The notes below the pieces were generated by a model. That model was not told the DNA's origin. It ran no database searches and saw only the letters and a list, made by a program, of their open reading frames with translations. From Lycorma delicatula (taxonomy: Eukaryota > Arthropoda > Insecta > Hemiptera > Fulgoridae): DNA of 64,000 nt. Below, in pieces: positions 49,805 to 62,164 of the stretch. Position numbers and translations under genes: made by a program. The stretch covers positions 10,311,001 through 10,375,000 of the forward strand of contig NC_134456.1 of the NCBI RefSeq assembly GCF_047948215.1, written 5' to 3'. Numbering within the stretch: the stretch's first letter is position 1; each line of letters opens with the position of its first letter.

Positions 49805-50545
49805 TTTTCAGATACCTACCAAATGGAAGTATTTTTTCAGAACTCCAGTTTAAAGAGTTTAAAGTTTTTCAGATCTCCAAATGTTATACAAAGCATTTGT
49901 AAAGATATTTGGTTATTACTAGATTAAGTAAATATGCCGATCCCAGAAGTCAGTGATTGGATGAATGTAGCACGTGATTTTGAAAGGATCGCTAAATTTC
50001 CCTAATTGTATAGGAGCTGTTGATGGCAAGCACATCGGAATTACCAAGCCACTGGATAATGGTTCAATGGATTTTAATAATAAAGGTTATTTGTTACTGT
50101 TGTTTCATTTTAATGGCAGTATCAGTTGAAAATTATAATTTAATTTATTGAAGTGATTGCTTACAGGAAGGATTGTGAATCAAATTTATTTAAGGACACT
50201 TCATAATGGAACAACCTGCAACAAAACACACTGAATATACCTCCTCCTTCAGCTCTACCAAGTAAAAAAGAGAATGTGCTGAACGTTTTTGTGGCTGATG
50301 AAGTTTTCACATTACATGGACATTTACTTTAACCCTATATTAGTTGACAATTAGACAATCAAAAAGAATTTTCAATTACCTCTTAAGCAGAGCAAGACAC
50401 TTCGTAGAATGTTTATTTGGAATAATGAGAAATAAATGAAGGATATTTCACCAGCCATTAAATATCTCTAGATTTTTCGACTTGTAATGTGAAGACGTGT
50501 TGTGTGTACTTCAAAATTTCATATATAATTAAACTAGATAGAAAT
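49805..50545 (+). pseudogene. Harbinger (PIF) transposase relic
   Basis: The plus strand begins YLPNGSIFSELQFKEF, an LRFLATG-like segment, then MPIPEVSDWMNVARDFE (about 49934), NCIGAVDGKHIGITKP (DGKH at about 50019, first catalytic acid), a frame-shifted FNNKG and HNGTTC, VADEVFTLHG (about 50290, second acid), and SRARHFVECLFGIMR (about 50388, with E). This is the known order of DDE-type Harbinger nucleases. Three frameshifts break it, and NYLL/RHF spacing is normal. No terminal repeats were found. Confidence 0.8.
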
Positions 50546-50559
50546 TACGCCAATACCAC

Positions 50560-51390
50560 CGTATATTTGGATTCAAAAATAACACTCCCACCATCATATG
50601 CTATACAAGTTGGTATGAATGTGAACAAATTAAAGAAAACAAAAAAAGTGTTAATTGAAAAACAGAATTTTTCAATGCACCTAATAAACTATTTCATTTT
50701 ATATTGATTATTTATTTTTGGATTGGTTTATTTATAATTTAATGTTTCTTTTTATTAACGTGTAATACATATTATCAATTAACAATATTATATTAATATT
50801 GATCAAACAATATTAAAATTAATATAACTTTGTGATTACTTTTTCTTTGTTATTCCGTTGTAGCCTTGAAGAGTTAGGATTTTGAATATTTAGAATGTTT
50901 ATCTTGTGGTGGATTCTTGGGCTGATCCTGTTTTTATATTCTCTTTTTTTCACAACATGCACATTTCAGTTGCATCATTCACTCTCAGTAGTTGAAGTGA
51001 GACATAAATACCTTTTGAATTTGTCTTTCTGAAGTATGTACAGATTCAGTAACAAATGGATTTCAATGTAGTTTTATTTACCATAAATTACTGTTATTTA
51101 AATGTTAATATATATCTCCCTATAGGATATTAAACATTTTTTTAATTTTTGTTTTTACATTATTATATTTTAATTATGTCATATATAATTTTACAGCTGA
51201 ATATTTTATTTCGTAATTTTATAGTTGGTTAATAAAATGTTTCGTTTCTTTTTCAGATTGTGTAAATATTTATAAACATGTTTATCTGTGAACTGTTTTT
51301 GATTATGATTGTGTAAACATATTTTATAATCAGGTTTCTTATTAAACTCATATAAAATCCTGCATGTTTGGGAATACTGGGATAACCTAC
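50560..51390. other. AT-rich stretch
   Basis: No gene recognised. A minus-strand accessory protein of the Harbinger element could lie here, but nothing supports it. Confidence 0.4.
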
Positions 51391-51394
51391 ATAG

Positions 51395-52240
51395 TTATTA
51401 GAAAAAAGTAACAATCAGAAGTTGTTTCAGGTAATTTATGTCACCATCAAGTATCAAGTATTTTCTGGTTGGATTCTTGTCCCATATTGTGCTACACGGT
51501 GTGAATTGAGCGAAGGAGGATTCCACATGGTGCCTTGCAGTTCCCCTGTGCTTTTTATTACACAGTTTCAAGTTTACACAACTCAAAGTTTGAGTTTGAG
51601 CAATCACTGTTAGGATGAACAAAATGATATCAATGATTCATAGTGGTGAAACAGTTTCAATTCCAGTGCATCACACATTAGGAATCCGAGTACATCAATC
51701 AACCCTCATTCTGTACAATTTGACAGACAATCCTACATTAACCTTGTTTTTAATAGAATTTCAATTGATCTGTGGTAACTTTCACAATAAAACACTTGCT
51801 GTTTTCCCGATAAATGCTACTGAAAGCCCATCTGGATAGATGAGACCACCACGGTTTTTGCACCTCAAGAGCAGCATCACATTGATTTCAATGATCATAC
51901 TGTTTCTCCCAACTCTATCGTTCTTGTGCTGTTCAATATAGTTAATATATACACTTCTCTAATGAAGTTATACCAGTCAATTACTGTATTAGGATCTATA
52001 CCTGATTCAGCAACAACATTTTATAGTGCCCAATTATATTAAAACGTTCGATGGTAATTAACTGAGGTTCGAATATTTTAGTAATGTACCGACACACATA
52101 TTGACTTTCAACAGGCAAGTACAATGCCAAACAATAATCATTTTCCTAAAGACCTATGATGTGTTATGGTGACATGCCCTGTTTCACGGTAGATTGCCAC
52201 GCTCTTTCAGAATTAGTGCGATATTCAGTGGACTATGTAA
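51395..52240 (-). pseudogene. Merlin (ISXO2-like) DNA transposase relic
   Basis: The minus strand in one frame reads AESGIDPNTVIDWYNFIREV (about 52020-51955), then YIEQHKNDRVGRNSMIIEIN, KNRGGLIYPDG and, further on, KKHRGTARHHVESSFAQF (about 51560-51515). This is the order in Merlin transposases: helix with WYNF-R, G-x-G-x-x-V-E-I-D-E (the acidic catalytic segment, here degraded), H-G-x-x-x-x-R-H-W-V-G-x-x-like strand, and the K/R-x-H-H-G-T-A-R-H-x-x-x-S-x-L-x-E-F end. The catalytic D-E pair is altered. Several stops and frameshifts make it inactive. Its open piece is 51622-51398. Confidence 0.72.
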
Positions 52241-52296
52241 AAAAAAATTGATTAATGCTTGTCATGATGATTTCCAAAGTTAGGCTATACCTTAGC

Positions 52297-52440
52297 CAGC
52301 CTCTATGCTGTGACTAGTAGCATCTCAGGCTTTCATCTGGAGATCCCATGTTCGAATCCCAGTCAGGCATGGCATTTTTCACACATACTATAAATCATTC
52401 ATCTCATCCTCTGAAGCAATATCCTCTGAAGCAATATGAA
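52297..52440 (+). repeat. tRNA-derived SINE, family 1, copy e
   Basis: Head with A-box-like tgactagtagcat and B box (gttcgaatcc, about 52350), body (ggcatggcatttttcacaca), then atcattcatctcatcctctg. A local 15-bp duplication (atcctctgaagcaat twice) follows. The body matches copy d in order and sequence, so both halves of the family are now seen. Confidence 0.85.
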
Positions 52441-52444
52441 TGGC

Positions 52445-52740
52445 AAATTCTTCTTTGTTATTAGAATTTACATGAGAAACATTATTCGGTCAAATAGTGT
52501 TTTTCTTATAATCGGTTAAGAAAAGTTAAGTTCAAACAAAGTGTTTTGTCCATAACTAAGTTTCATTCATAGAGTGATTTTCCAACTAACAAATGGCGTG
52601 TTTTCATTTTCAATCAGCTGACTGCACATTTCATCACAAAGGAAACTGTTGCTACATATTTTCCTTTAAATTGTCTGTGTTGAACTAACATTATAATGTT
52701 TTATCTTTTAAAAGTGTATTTATTGAAATCAATTTGAAAG
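52445..52740. other. AT-rich stretch
   Basis: No feature recognised. Confidence 0.4.
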
Positions 52741-52744
52741 TAAT

Positions 52745-54240
52745 TGATATGAGTGACTCAAATGGAAGTTTACTTGGCGATTGCATTGTTGAAAACAGAA
52801 AAATTAGGTTACAGGTGGATTACAAAAAAGCTTTATAAGTAGCCAAGTATTCTGCACCAAAAAGAGTCTTTAATTCTTGCAAACATGAAAGTAATAGGTT
52901 TGCTTGCATTAAATTTAGGCCAAGAGATCTAAAAGTATTTCTCTAACTTCTTCAAAAAACCAAATAAAATAAGATAAGATAGAATTATTGGTACATTGGC
53001 CCCCACTTGTCTGGTTAAACTGCATAGGCCTAGGCCAATCGCTAAGAAAAAGCTAGTGGAGAACATGCAACTTATTTTTTACTTACTTTGTAATTAGGTA
53101 AAGTTCCAGTCTGCAAGAAATTTTTTCTCAGATGTTGGTCGTACTAGGCTAAAAAGTATTGTTAGAAAAGTTAACTCTGTGAACCCAATTGAAGAGAAAA
53201 AAGGGGGCAGTAGGAAAAGCTACCCTAGTTTCACAAAAAAGGAAGAAGTGAGGAAGTTTATCAGAGATGGCTAAGAGGGACAGAGTCGCACTGTAGTAGG
53301 AAAAAATCAAAATGAATCAATTTATGTTGCGATTTGTCTATTAAGAAACTGTGTGGTATGTATAATGATCAGACATCTGAATAAATGAAAGTAAGTGGGC
53401 CAATGTTTAGAAGAATTTTTAACCAAGAATTCTGGCTTCTGATGCATGTAGTACATGTTTGCTTACATAAAAAATTAAAAATGCACAATCTGGGTGTACA
53501 TTAAAAATGACACGCATGGTAGAGAAAGAGAATCCACACTCAGAAATCCCAAACTTTTTATGATGATTTGAAAGCAGATGTAGAAGATTCTTACTCCCTG
53601 TGCGTTGATTTATAGCAGTTGCTGTTGTTACAAAAGACTCCGATACAAGAAGCTTTCTACACAAGGCAGTTAAATTTATATAATTTATGTGTGCACAAGT
53701 GATTTCTAGATGAAATGTCCATATTTTTATTTTTGTTCATAAGACCAAGCTGGCAAAGGCAAACCAAGAAATCTTGTCTGCTTTGCTAAACCACCTGTCA
53801 TTTCTTGATCTTGAAGGGAAAAATGTTCGTCTCTTCTGTGATGGTTTTACATCACAAAATAAAAACAACATAGTTTTAAGAAGCACTGTACATTTCTTAA
53901 AAACTGTTAAAATGTGTATTAAAGAAATTTTTTTGTACTTTCCAGTGTGTGGCCATAGCTTCCTCCCTGCTGACAGAGTTTTGGCAGTGCAGAAAAGATT
54001 TTACGAAAAAATCAATAATCTTGACCATGGAAGAGTATTTTCAATGCTACAGAAAAATTGGACAAGTAAAGTAACTCGGTAAGGATTGGAATCTTTACAA
54101 AACTAAAGGATTAAGTATATATTATGAAGTTAATAATTCTATCAGTAAGCTTAAAAGAATACAAAAAAATTAAAGAAGAAGGACATTTGATCGAAAGAAC
54201 TGTCAACGATTGTTAAGTAACAAAGTCAGTTACAAATCAT
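52745..54240 (+). pseudogene. DUF7869-type transposon protein relic
   Basis: In shifting frames the plus strand gives MSDSNGSLLGDCIVENRK, FRPRDLKVF, VPVCKKFFL, GRTRLKSIVRKVN, EKKGGSRKSY, MFRRIFNQEF, ILASDACSTCL, a KFYDDLKADVEDSY/QEAFYTRQLNLYN segment, and then the intact frame 53774-54082 with LFCDGFTSQNKNN and FPVCGHSFLPADRV. The last two motifs, D-G-x-x-x-Q-N-K-N and F-P-V-x-G-H-S-F-x-P-x-D-R-V, mark a large invertebrate protein family annotated as DUF7869, thought to be a transposon-derived, nuclease-like enzyme. The C-terminal tail continues with broken LKRIQKN near 54160. The domain order is nearly complete, but at least six frame breaks occur. Confidence 0.75.
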
Positions 54241-54244
54241 AAAT

Positions 54245-54935
54245 TTGTTATTGTCAAAGGAATGAGAAACTATACACTTGAACATTCATTTTAATAAAAT
54301 TTGTTTAGTAAATATTTCTATCAAACATGCTACCAGTAGTGAGAATAAAAATGATGTCAATAGTGTTCTTATAAAGATTTTTTTAATAAAAACTGGGATG
54401 GTACAAGGAAATAATTTGTGGTCATCAACAGCTGATGAAGAAGAGTGATGAAGAGTGTAACTGTCTAAAATATTTTTGACTACATTTTTTGGCCTGTTAT
54501 TCTATGACTTTCTTTTACCCTTCATTCTAATTTTTCCTTACCCTTCATTTTTTTTTTCTAATAAGCTAATAATATTATGAATTGTTTCATAGGCCTGTGT
54601 GAAGTAATTTATGTTTGTCCATAATTGTTTGAATACTATTGCAAATGTACTACCTAATAAAAAACTTGTTCAAACTGAGTTTTGTCCTAATGTGTTTCAT
54701 TCAAAGCATGCTTTGTCTGTTTCATTCAAAACATGTTTTGCTCAATTTATTTTATTATTTTCTCAGATTCCTTTGACAGTAATATTTTAGTATGATGGTT
54801 AAATAAACTTAAAACAATGTCTTAAAGGTAGTATGACAAATTGATATTCTCCTTAAAAATATTTTTTGCGAATACTGTTGAGTACATAAATGGGACCAAA
54901 AACTTTTTGAATATTACATCCTCAATTGTTTATAC
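54245..54935. other. AT-rich stretch
   Basis: No feature recognised. Confidence 0.4.
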
Positions 54936-54941
54936 TCATTT

Positions 54942-55165
54942 TTGTTCTTTGCCTTATTTTTTATTAAGATTTTTATATTATTGTTATTTTTGGTTAATAA
55001 TTATTTAAGGTTCTCGGTTTTGTTTTCATTTTTAATTAAATTTCTTTCTATTTGGGATTCATGTATGATACTAAGGGTTCAAGTTGTGGCACCTAATTCT
55101 GGTTCTATAATTTTAGCTGGCATTTTAATAAAACTTAATGGCTGTGGTTTAATTCTTGATACAAA
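54942..55165 (+). pseudogene. Nuclear copy of mitochondrial nad4 (numt), short
   Basis: The plus-strand frame (54942-55172) gives a hydrophobic stretch (about residues 1-40), then RVQVVAPNSGSIILAGILIK and LNGCGLIL (about 55079-55155). This corresponds to the highly conserved nad4 segment in which a K-A-H-V-E-A-P-x-S-G-S-M-I-L-A-G-x-L-L-K-L-G-G-Y-G-L motif follows an L-P-x-x-x-H-L-W-L-P block. The KAHVEAP part is degraded to RVQVVAP, and the LWLP block to SIWDSC. AT-rich, T-rich codons suit insect mitochondrial DNA. Only about 220 bases are recognised. The copy is old: divergence is evident, and the frame stops at 55170. Confidence 0.65.
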
Positions 55166-55179
55166 AAAATAATATCTAC

Positions 55180-56510
55180 GTTATTTTGCGATGGAAAATT
55201 TCAAGTTTAAAGAATAAATTGTACACCCAATAAAAATAGTGTCCTAATCTAAAATAAATGCTTTGAGAAAAATCCAGTAGAAGTATTAGAACTGAAAAAT
55301 AAAATACAATAAAATAATAAATAAAATAACCCAATTTTAGTAATATTTCACCAGCACCTTTTGTTGGATAGATATAAGTAACGATAGTATTTTCCCGAAA
55401 AGAACTCACTCAGATTTCTGAATCATTCGGTATGAAAAAACACCTTTTTTAATTGTACTGAAAAATAATCTTGCAAAAGATTATTTTTAGTATAAATACT
55501 CTTTCTACAGAGTTTTTGTGAGAAAAATAAACAGATAGTAATCAATTACTGATAGTTTGTCTTTATAATTTATATGAACTAGAAACAGACAATTAGACAA
55601 GGTGAGATTGACCAAATATTAAACAACATCTAAGCTTTTTATTAAACCTTATCTTTATGATTTGTCTTTATAACGTTTTTTGAATTTGTTAGCAGTTCAT
55701 ATATAGTGCAACAGAGTTTTGCAAATTCTAAGATTATTACAATAGTATTTATTTATAAATTTATCTCAGATATATTAATGAAAAACTTATTCTAATTACC
55801 TAATAATTTGATTTTCTAAAAAAAAAATTTATAAGCTTAAAAATTCAACATTGACTTGCCTTGTGATGTTAATGTGAAGTTTCACCATAAGAAATTATTG
55901 AAATAAATAATGTAATAAATACAGACCTAATTTTTTTTTGAAACTATGACATTACTTTAATAAATTTTTAATTAATGAATAATGTTTTCCAAATTATATA
56001 TGATAATTTCATATATGATAATATGTTTAATCTTAATGATTACTGTGGTAATTTTAACAATTTAATAATTTTAATGGAAGATTTTTATTTCAAAATTGAG
56101 AATGAAATAAATTATTTTTTCTTTAAGAATTAAATATATTTAAAAATACACTTTAACTTTGCAGAGGCTGTATTAAGACAAAAAAAAATTAAGTTTGTTA
56201 ATTAATTAAAAACAGCAGTGGAGATCCTTAAATAAGATCCTTCTTTTAAACCGAATTTTTATTTAGAGTTTTACAAAAAGTTTCTTTGTCTAGTTTTATA
56301 GAAGTGGATATTGGTTTCGGCAAAGACTGTTCATTTCTCTTCCATTAAAAATGATACATGAAGTAACACCAAACAATTCAGCTTGTTCTTCACTATGATT
56401 AGTAATTTATAAAACAAGGGCAATCTTTTTAAACTACATATTTCTATGTGTATATATTTACCATAAAGTGAGCTCTTTTTCTTTCTTGTACTTTTTACAC
56501 TACATTGAAC
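55180..56510. other. AT-rich stretch
   Basis: The minus-strand frame 55409-55176 has no numt or other signal. Nothing else was recognised. Confidence 0.4.
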
Positions 56511-56519
56511 TCCACAGTT

Positions 56520-56580
56520 ATTCATAGCATTTCTGCCTTTCATTCAGAAGGTTGCGGGTTCTAATCTTTGTAAAGCTTCG
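56520..56580 (+). repeat. tRNA-derived SINE, family 1, copy f (head only)
   Basis: ctgcctttcattcagaagg and gcgggttctaatc parallel the head of the other copies. The body is missing. It is followed by a (TTTAC)n microsatellite (about 56587-56611). Confidence 0.5.
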
Positions 56581-56614
56581 TATCTTTTTACTTTACTTTA
56601 CTTTACTTTACTTA

Positions 56615-58370
56615 GCTTCGTATTTTTTAAATTTTTTGAAAAATTTGTCATGCAAATGGCTGGCAAAGTATGATGCAGTACTTTGCTAGCCTTTACAGCC
56701 AGTACAGTGTCTGTATCGTACTGACTGTGTAAGGTCATACATCATTACCTTACACAGCTTTTTCATCGCAAAGTCAGTTTGCAGTTGGTAGATAACAAAA
56801 TCTGTTTCAGTTCAAATATTAAGAATGTGACGTTTAGTTTTATAAAAAATAATTTCATTTTCTTACAAATCGATAACAGAAATTTAGTAACGTTTAGAAA
56901 ACCTTTCTGGTAACCAAATTCTTTAATGTTGTTATTAACACAATATAATATTAAATGTAAACTTAAAAATGTATGCGTGTCGCTGAAATAAAATATACTT
57001 AAAATTTTACATTGTTAAATATCTTTTTGGTCTGTTGAAAAGTGAAATAAAAGCATTAAAACAAAACAATTTAATATAATATATGGGTATTGCTAACTTT
57101 TGAAAATTTATAAGTATCTTGTAGTATAGAGGTTGGAACTTGGTTGCTTATTTAAATTTGTAACCAGTAAATAAAAAAAAAATTAAGATTAATTTTTTTA
57201 TTACAATATAAGGCAAAATATAATGGAAAACATAATTATAAAAGATTAGAGAAGATTTTTTAAATATTTAATAAAATAGGTTCATAAACATTGAATCATA
57301 AAAACTAAAAAAAATTCCAAATTTTCTCAAATTTAGGATCCCAAATATCGATGAAACTTTTCGATTATAACATTTACTGAAATAAGATTTAAGTATCAAA
57401 ATTTCCAAATTTTGAAAATAAAATCTTTTGATATTAGGTACTTTTCTTACTCCTTGAGTAAAATTTAGGAAAAAATTTTTTATAAAGTGATCCCGAACAA
57501 AAAAAATTATTTTAAAAGAGAACTATTTGAAAATATAAAAAGAATAATTACTATTTTTATGAAAGTAATGAAAAAAAATTGCATCTCTTTTTGGGCCTGG
57601 ATTATAATTTAGGTGCATAGTTACTTCAATTTTAAAAGCTCTTTATGTGATTAAATTATTAATAAAAAAAATTAAGAGTTAGAACTAAAACACAAAATAC
57701 ATATATTTATATATATATATTTAGTAGTGGGGAATAAACTTTTTTAAAATGTTCATGTCTATGTTAACTCCTTAATAGATTTTTGCTTAAATAAAATTTT
57801 CTCTAAATGTAACATACTCTTCAATAGAGGCTAAAATAACAAAAAGAAAATTTTCAAAAAACTTTTCTGCAGTTTAAGTCCACAGTCTGTAATTAAAAAA
57901 AAAAAATTGTCAACATTTCTTGATAACTGCTAGGTATAAAGTATAAATATTCACAAGAATTTTGAAAAATATTTAACCTGAAGGGAGATAGCAAAAGAAC
58001 AAAAGATATATATATATATTTCAAGTTTAATAGGTAGGGGTTGATTCTATGATTTGTTTTTTTTTTGTTATTTGTGTACACATTTTAGGTAATAAATTTG
58101 CTTTAATAAATTTTTTTCTAAAATGCCTCTGAAGAAAATATACATTTTTTTTTGGCGACAACATTGAACCCTTTAATGAATTTTGTAAAAAAATATATAC
58201 ACTTCTTATACAGAAACATTTGAGGCAAACTTGAAGAAAATCAGTTTGGTCAGTCCTGAGATACAAAGCCAAAATCATTGCGATATACATAACCCCGACC
58301 ATTTGAACATGTACAAATTGTAGAAGCATATACGAGTAACTTCACATTTGATTTAAGTATATTGTTTAAT
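56615..58370. other. AT-rich stretch
   Basis: No gene recognised. The 100-codon minus-strand frame at 58329-58027 has no identified family. Confidence 0.4.
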
Positions 58371-58379
58371 TCCACCGCT

Positions 58380-59150
58380 TCTCTGAACGCCGGCTGCAGG
58401 TATGGTATGTCCCAAGTGATTTTGTTATGGTCAGTCTGTACCCGTTCTTGGTTTCGGTCACTAGTATTGAATTAATATCTACTTTAATAATAATTTATAA
58501 AAACCACTTGCCAACAACTTTTTTACATGTGTACAAGTACTTTCGCTTACCAAATCCATTTTCAGGAACTCAAAAAACTTTTGTATTATTCTTAAAATAA
58601 AAGACTAAAACTTATTCATTGTATTTAAGTCGTTATGTAAAATGTAAAAATGTACAACAGTGATCGTCAAGTTTTAAAAAATTATGTCGACTTATCATCC
58701 AGTCCACAATAAAAATTTCCGTTATAGTAAAATTGAAAGCAAACGATGTGGTCAACCCACTATAGTTATAGTTCAGAACTTGCCTGTATAATATATCATT
58801 GTCAAATCTTGTTTGTTCATTCATTAATTTATTATTATTAATATATATATGTGGTATTTTTCTAAGTTATTGGTACCTTGTATATTATTTGAAAAATCAA
58901 GAATTTCATTAAAATTTTCGGAATTATAATTATGGTTATTATTGATAATGTGTTTAGCAAAATTAGACCTTTCTATTTTCAAATAATTCTTGAATGGCAT
59001 CATTTCTAACATATTTAACGACTTAAAACGTACTTGAAAGTATTCAATGAATATTCAAAGATTGTATTACTTACACTCGTCGCTAAGGTACGATGCTTTA
59101 GCTATTATTAAAAATCTTCCGATAACCAATGGAAATTATAAAATCGAGTT
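58380..59150 (-). pseudogene. Penelope-like retroelement 3' part with GIY-YIG endonuclease relic
   Basis: The minus strand in broken frames gives FQVRFKSLNMLEMMPFKNYL, KIERSNFAKHIINNNHNYN (about 58955-58900), NIQGTNNLEKYHIYI (58870-58825), and LMNEQTRFDNDILYRQVLNY (about 58830-58770). This order is that of the C-terminal GIY-YIG endonuclease of Penelope-like elements: a downstream arginine helix, S-N-F-A-x-H-I-x-x-N-N-H, a leucine-rich segment with E-x-Y-x-I-Y, and L-N-x-Q. The GIY-YIG motif itself was not recognised. The 3' UTR-like words aagcgaaagtacttgtac (minus, near 58540) and gtgaccgaaaccaagaacgg follow. Confidence 0.65.
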
Positions 59151-59339
59151 GCATATTTTAAATTGCCCATTTTAATGCAGACCACATTTTAATAATAAAA
59201 TCTTTATTATCTAAATTCATTAATGACATTTCCTCATTTGTCAACCTGAACGAATTCAAAAAGAATTCCAATCAATGCTGCTCAAGTAACTTACATGATT
59301 TATGTAAAAAAAAAACACAATACACTCATTTATAGTCTT

Positions 59340-59376
59340 AATAAACTGATAAACTTAATGATTCATTAAGTTTATC
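59340..59376. repeat. Perfect 14-bp inverted repeat
   Basis: gataaacttaatga and its complement flank a single base (59348-59376), just left of the BEL relic. Confidence 0.9.
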
Positions 59377-59399
59377 AAAAACTTAACTTGTAAGAAAAC

Positions 59400-61670
59400 A
59401 AAGTTTTCTTTGTTAACTTCATCAACAAAGAAAGTGAAGGCACCTGCTCACAATAAGGCCAAGAAAGAAATTAAGCAAGATAAATTTAGATATAATGATT
59501 ATTGTTCACAATCAAACAAAAATGTAATTCTTCCTACTACTGTTTGTAATGTAGATGACATTTTTGGACATAATCATTGAAGTAGAATCTTGTTAGACTC
59601 AAGCAGTCAATCAAATTTTTGCATATATAAGTTTGCTCACAAATTAGGACTTACTCAATATTTGCCTATTTCAGGTGTAAATAATGCATTAACTAATTCT
59701 GATTATAGTGTAATACTTACATTGCACTCATGATACAAAAACTTTCCATTTAAGGTGCACTGTGCTGTTTTGTCAGATGTAACTAATAAACAACCTTCCA
59801 TTACATACGTTTGAAATTTCCCATCTTAATTTACCTAAAAACTTATTCTTTGCAGACTCTAAATTTAACATATCAAATAATATTGATATTTTAATTGGAA
59901 CCCAATTTTGTTTAGATCTTAATATACTTTGTATTCAAAATCTAAGATATTCTATTATTCAAGAGACTAAGCTAGGATACTAGGATATATTCTTAGCGGT
60001 TGCCTTCCTACTAAAATTAAACATAAGAATACTGTTACATCTCTTTTTACAAGTAATAACTCAAATCTTTCAACTATACTTGAACATTTTTGGAATGATA
60101 TTTTAGTAAATGAAACTACTACATGTGAAACATATTTCAACTTAATACTACTAGGAACAATCAAGGCAGATTTATCAGTTTCATCACCACGTAAATCTGA
60201 TAAACTGTGGTTAGGTGATTCTTTCATCAACGCTAAAAATAGGTTCTTATAGCTGGAATGAATATTATGAAATAATTCTAATCTTAAAAGGGAATATTCT
60301 ACCTTTACACAAGAATACTTAAGTTTAGGTCATAATGTCATCACTCAGTTCTGATGATTTATTGACTAATGAATTAGACATATATTACTTACCTCACCAC
60401 CCAATATCCACAAGTCTGACTAAAATGAGATTTGATGACTCTGCTAAGACCTTTAACGGTTTATCTCTTAATGATGCACTATTAGTTGGAACTGTTGTCC
60501 AACAGGATCTATTCTCCATAATACTTAGATTTAGAATTCATAATTGTCATTACTTCAGACATAGCAAAAATGTGTCATCAAATACTAGTTAAACATAATA
60601 ACTAATTTGCAATGCATACTATGGCATGAATCTCCAGATCAGGAATTAGAACATTTTGCACTTAGAACTGTAACATATGGAACTGCTTGGGGTAAATCAA
60701 GCATTTCATCAATCATTAATAAATGTTTGACTTGTTTTCATTTCAACAGAAAAACTCAAGTGCAACAGCTAGGTCAGTTATCACCTTCCCGTCCAATGTA
60801 TATCTGTGCAATTGACTATGGCTTTTGATTCATCATGGTGGGCAACGGTCCAAAGCCTTTAGTAAATCTTATACTGCACTTTTTATATGTCTCAGTACTA
60901 AGGAGATTCATTTAAAAGCCTCGGATTTGGCTAGTCATTTATCACGACATGCAAGAAATTTATTTCACGAAGAGGTATTCCTATCCAAATATTTTCTGAT
61001 AATGGTTCTGCCAAGAATATTCTTTATGACTTACTAAATTAAATTCTTAAATTCTGAAAATTTAAAATCAAACAATCAAGTCTTTTCATCCAAACAAAAC
61101 ATATCATGGTCATTTACTCCACCGTCTTCGCTCCATTTTGGTGGCCTATGGGAGAGCACAATTAAAAGCATAAAATATCATTTACATTGCGTAGCAAGAC
61201 AAACAAACTTACAATTTTGACACAGGTTTGAAGCCTGCCTTAATTCTTGTCCCATTTTCACTGTTTCTACAGATCGTAGAGACCCAGTACCCCTGTCGTG
61301 TTATCGGCTGTCCACTTATGTCGTTGCCTGAACCTGATTACCAAAAGACTGAAATTAACCGCCTAGGGCATTGGCATTTATTCCAGAAATTCGTCCAATC
61401 CATTTGGTGGCAATGGTCTAAGGACTATCTTAATTATCTCCAATAGAGAAAAATGTTTTCCTTCACGTAATCAGTCTATTAGAGATTTAATATTAATCTC
61501 CAAGGAAAACTCTTCACCAATGCAGTGGAAATTTGGAATTATCACTAAAGTTTATCCAGGTTCTGACCAATTAGTTTGAGTTGTCGATTTAAAGACTGCT
61601 AATGGTCAACTATGAAGACCTGTACATAAATTATGTTTGCTGCCAGTGTCTGACGATTAATTGAATATAG
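59400..61670 (+). pseudogene. BEL/Pao LTR retrotransposon pol relic, RT core deleted
   Basis: On the plus strand: a retropepsin with ILLDSSSQSNFC (D-S-S instead of D-S-G, about 59587) and LGYILSGCLPTK (about 59980, the flap/last motif); a reverse-transcriptase start with YYLPHHPIS and DALLVGTVVQQDLFSIILRF (60380-60530); a direct jump to CILWHESPDQELEHF and TYGTAWGK (about 60610-60690); then an integrase with a zinc-binding-like KCLTCFHFN, IDYGF (first D, about 60810), a T-K-E-I-H-L segment, FSDNGS (second D, about 61000) and GGLWESTIKSIKYH (E, about 61150); and a C-terminal PVHKLCLLPVSDD. The RT active site and RNase H are missing. No LTRs were found. Frames are broken throughout. Confidence 0.82.
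59418..59470 (+). repeat. Short segment shared with the hAT-like relic
   Basis: The words cttcatca, aagaaagtg, aaggcacctgctc and caataaggcc occur in the same order at 62361-62420, suggesting a copied fragment rather than the BEL element's own sequence. Confidence 0.7.
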
Positions 61671-61674
61671 TCTA

Positions 61675-61954
61675 TTAAAAAAAAAAATCTTTCATAATAA
61701 CATATTACTAAATGATAATATTTTTAAAATAGTAATTTCATTGATTTGATATTGTACTTTATTACTGTAATTTATTAATATGTTTTTCAATTGTGATTCT
61801 TAGTATGTTCATAAATGTTGTGAATTATAATTTAATATTCCATATTTAGATCAATATATTTATATCAATATGCTCTTTACTTCTAACACTCTAATTATTA
61901 TATTACATTTACTTGTACGTACTTACTATACACAGGTTCGCTCATACACAAGCA

Positions 61955-61985
<31 letters not shown>

Positions 61986-62160
61986 TACAACACACAAGTA
62001 TTACTTTGTTATTTATTAAGATGCAATAAGTCATATAAGGTGCAAGAAGTCATTTACACTCAATTTGCCAATGGCATTATAATAATTTTAGCATCTTATC
62101 GTAATAGGTTCTCACAAACAACATACTTTTAAAAATCCGATACCGTTCTGCATCGTGCAT
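61675..62160. other. AT-rich stretch with (AC)n microsatellite
   Basis: (AC)n lies at 61955-61981. The rest shows nothing recognisable. Confidence 0.6.
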
Positions 62161-62164
62161 GCCT

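Noticed and set aside
55176..55409. Extension of the nad4 numt to the right, on minus strand
   Set aside because: The translation is hydrophobic but has no match to any mitochondrial protein block I know.
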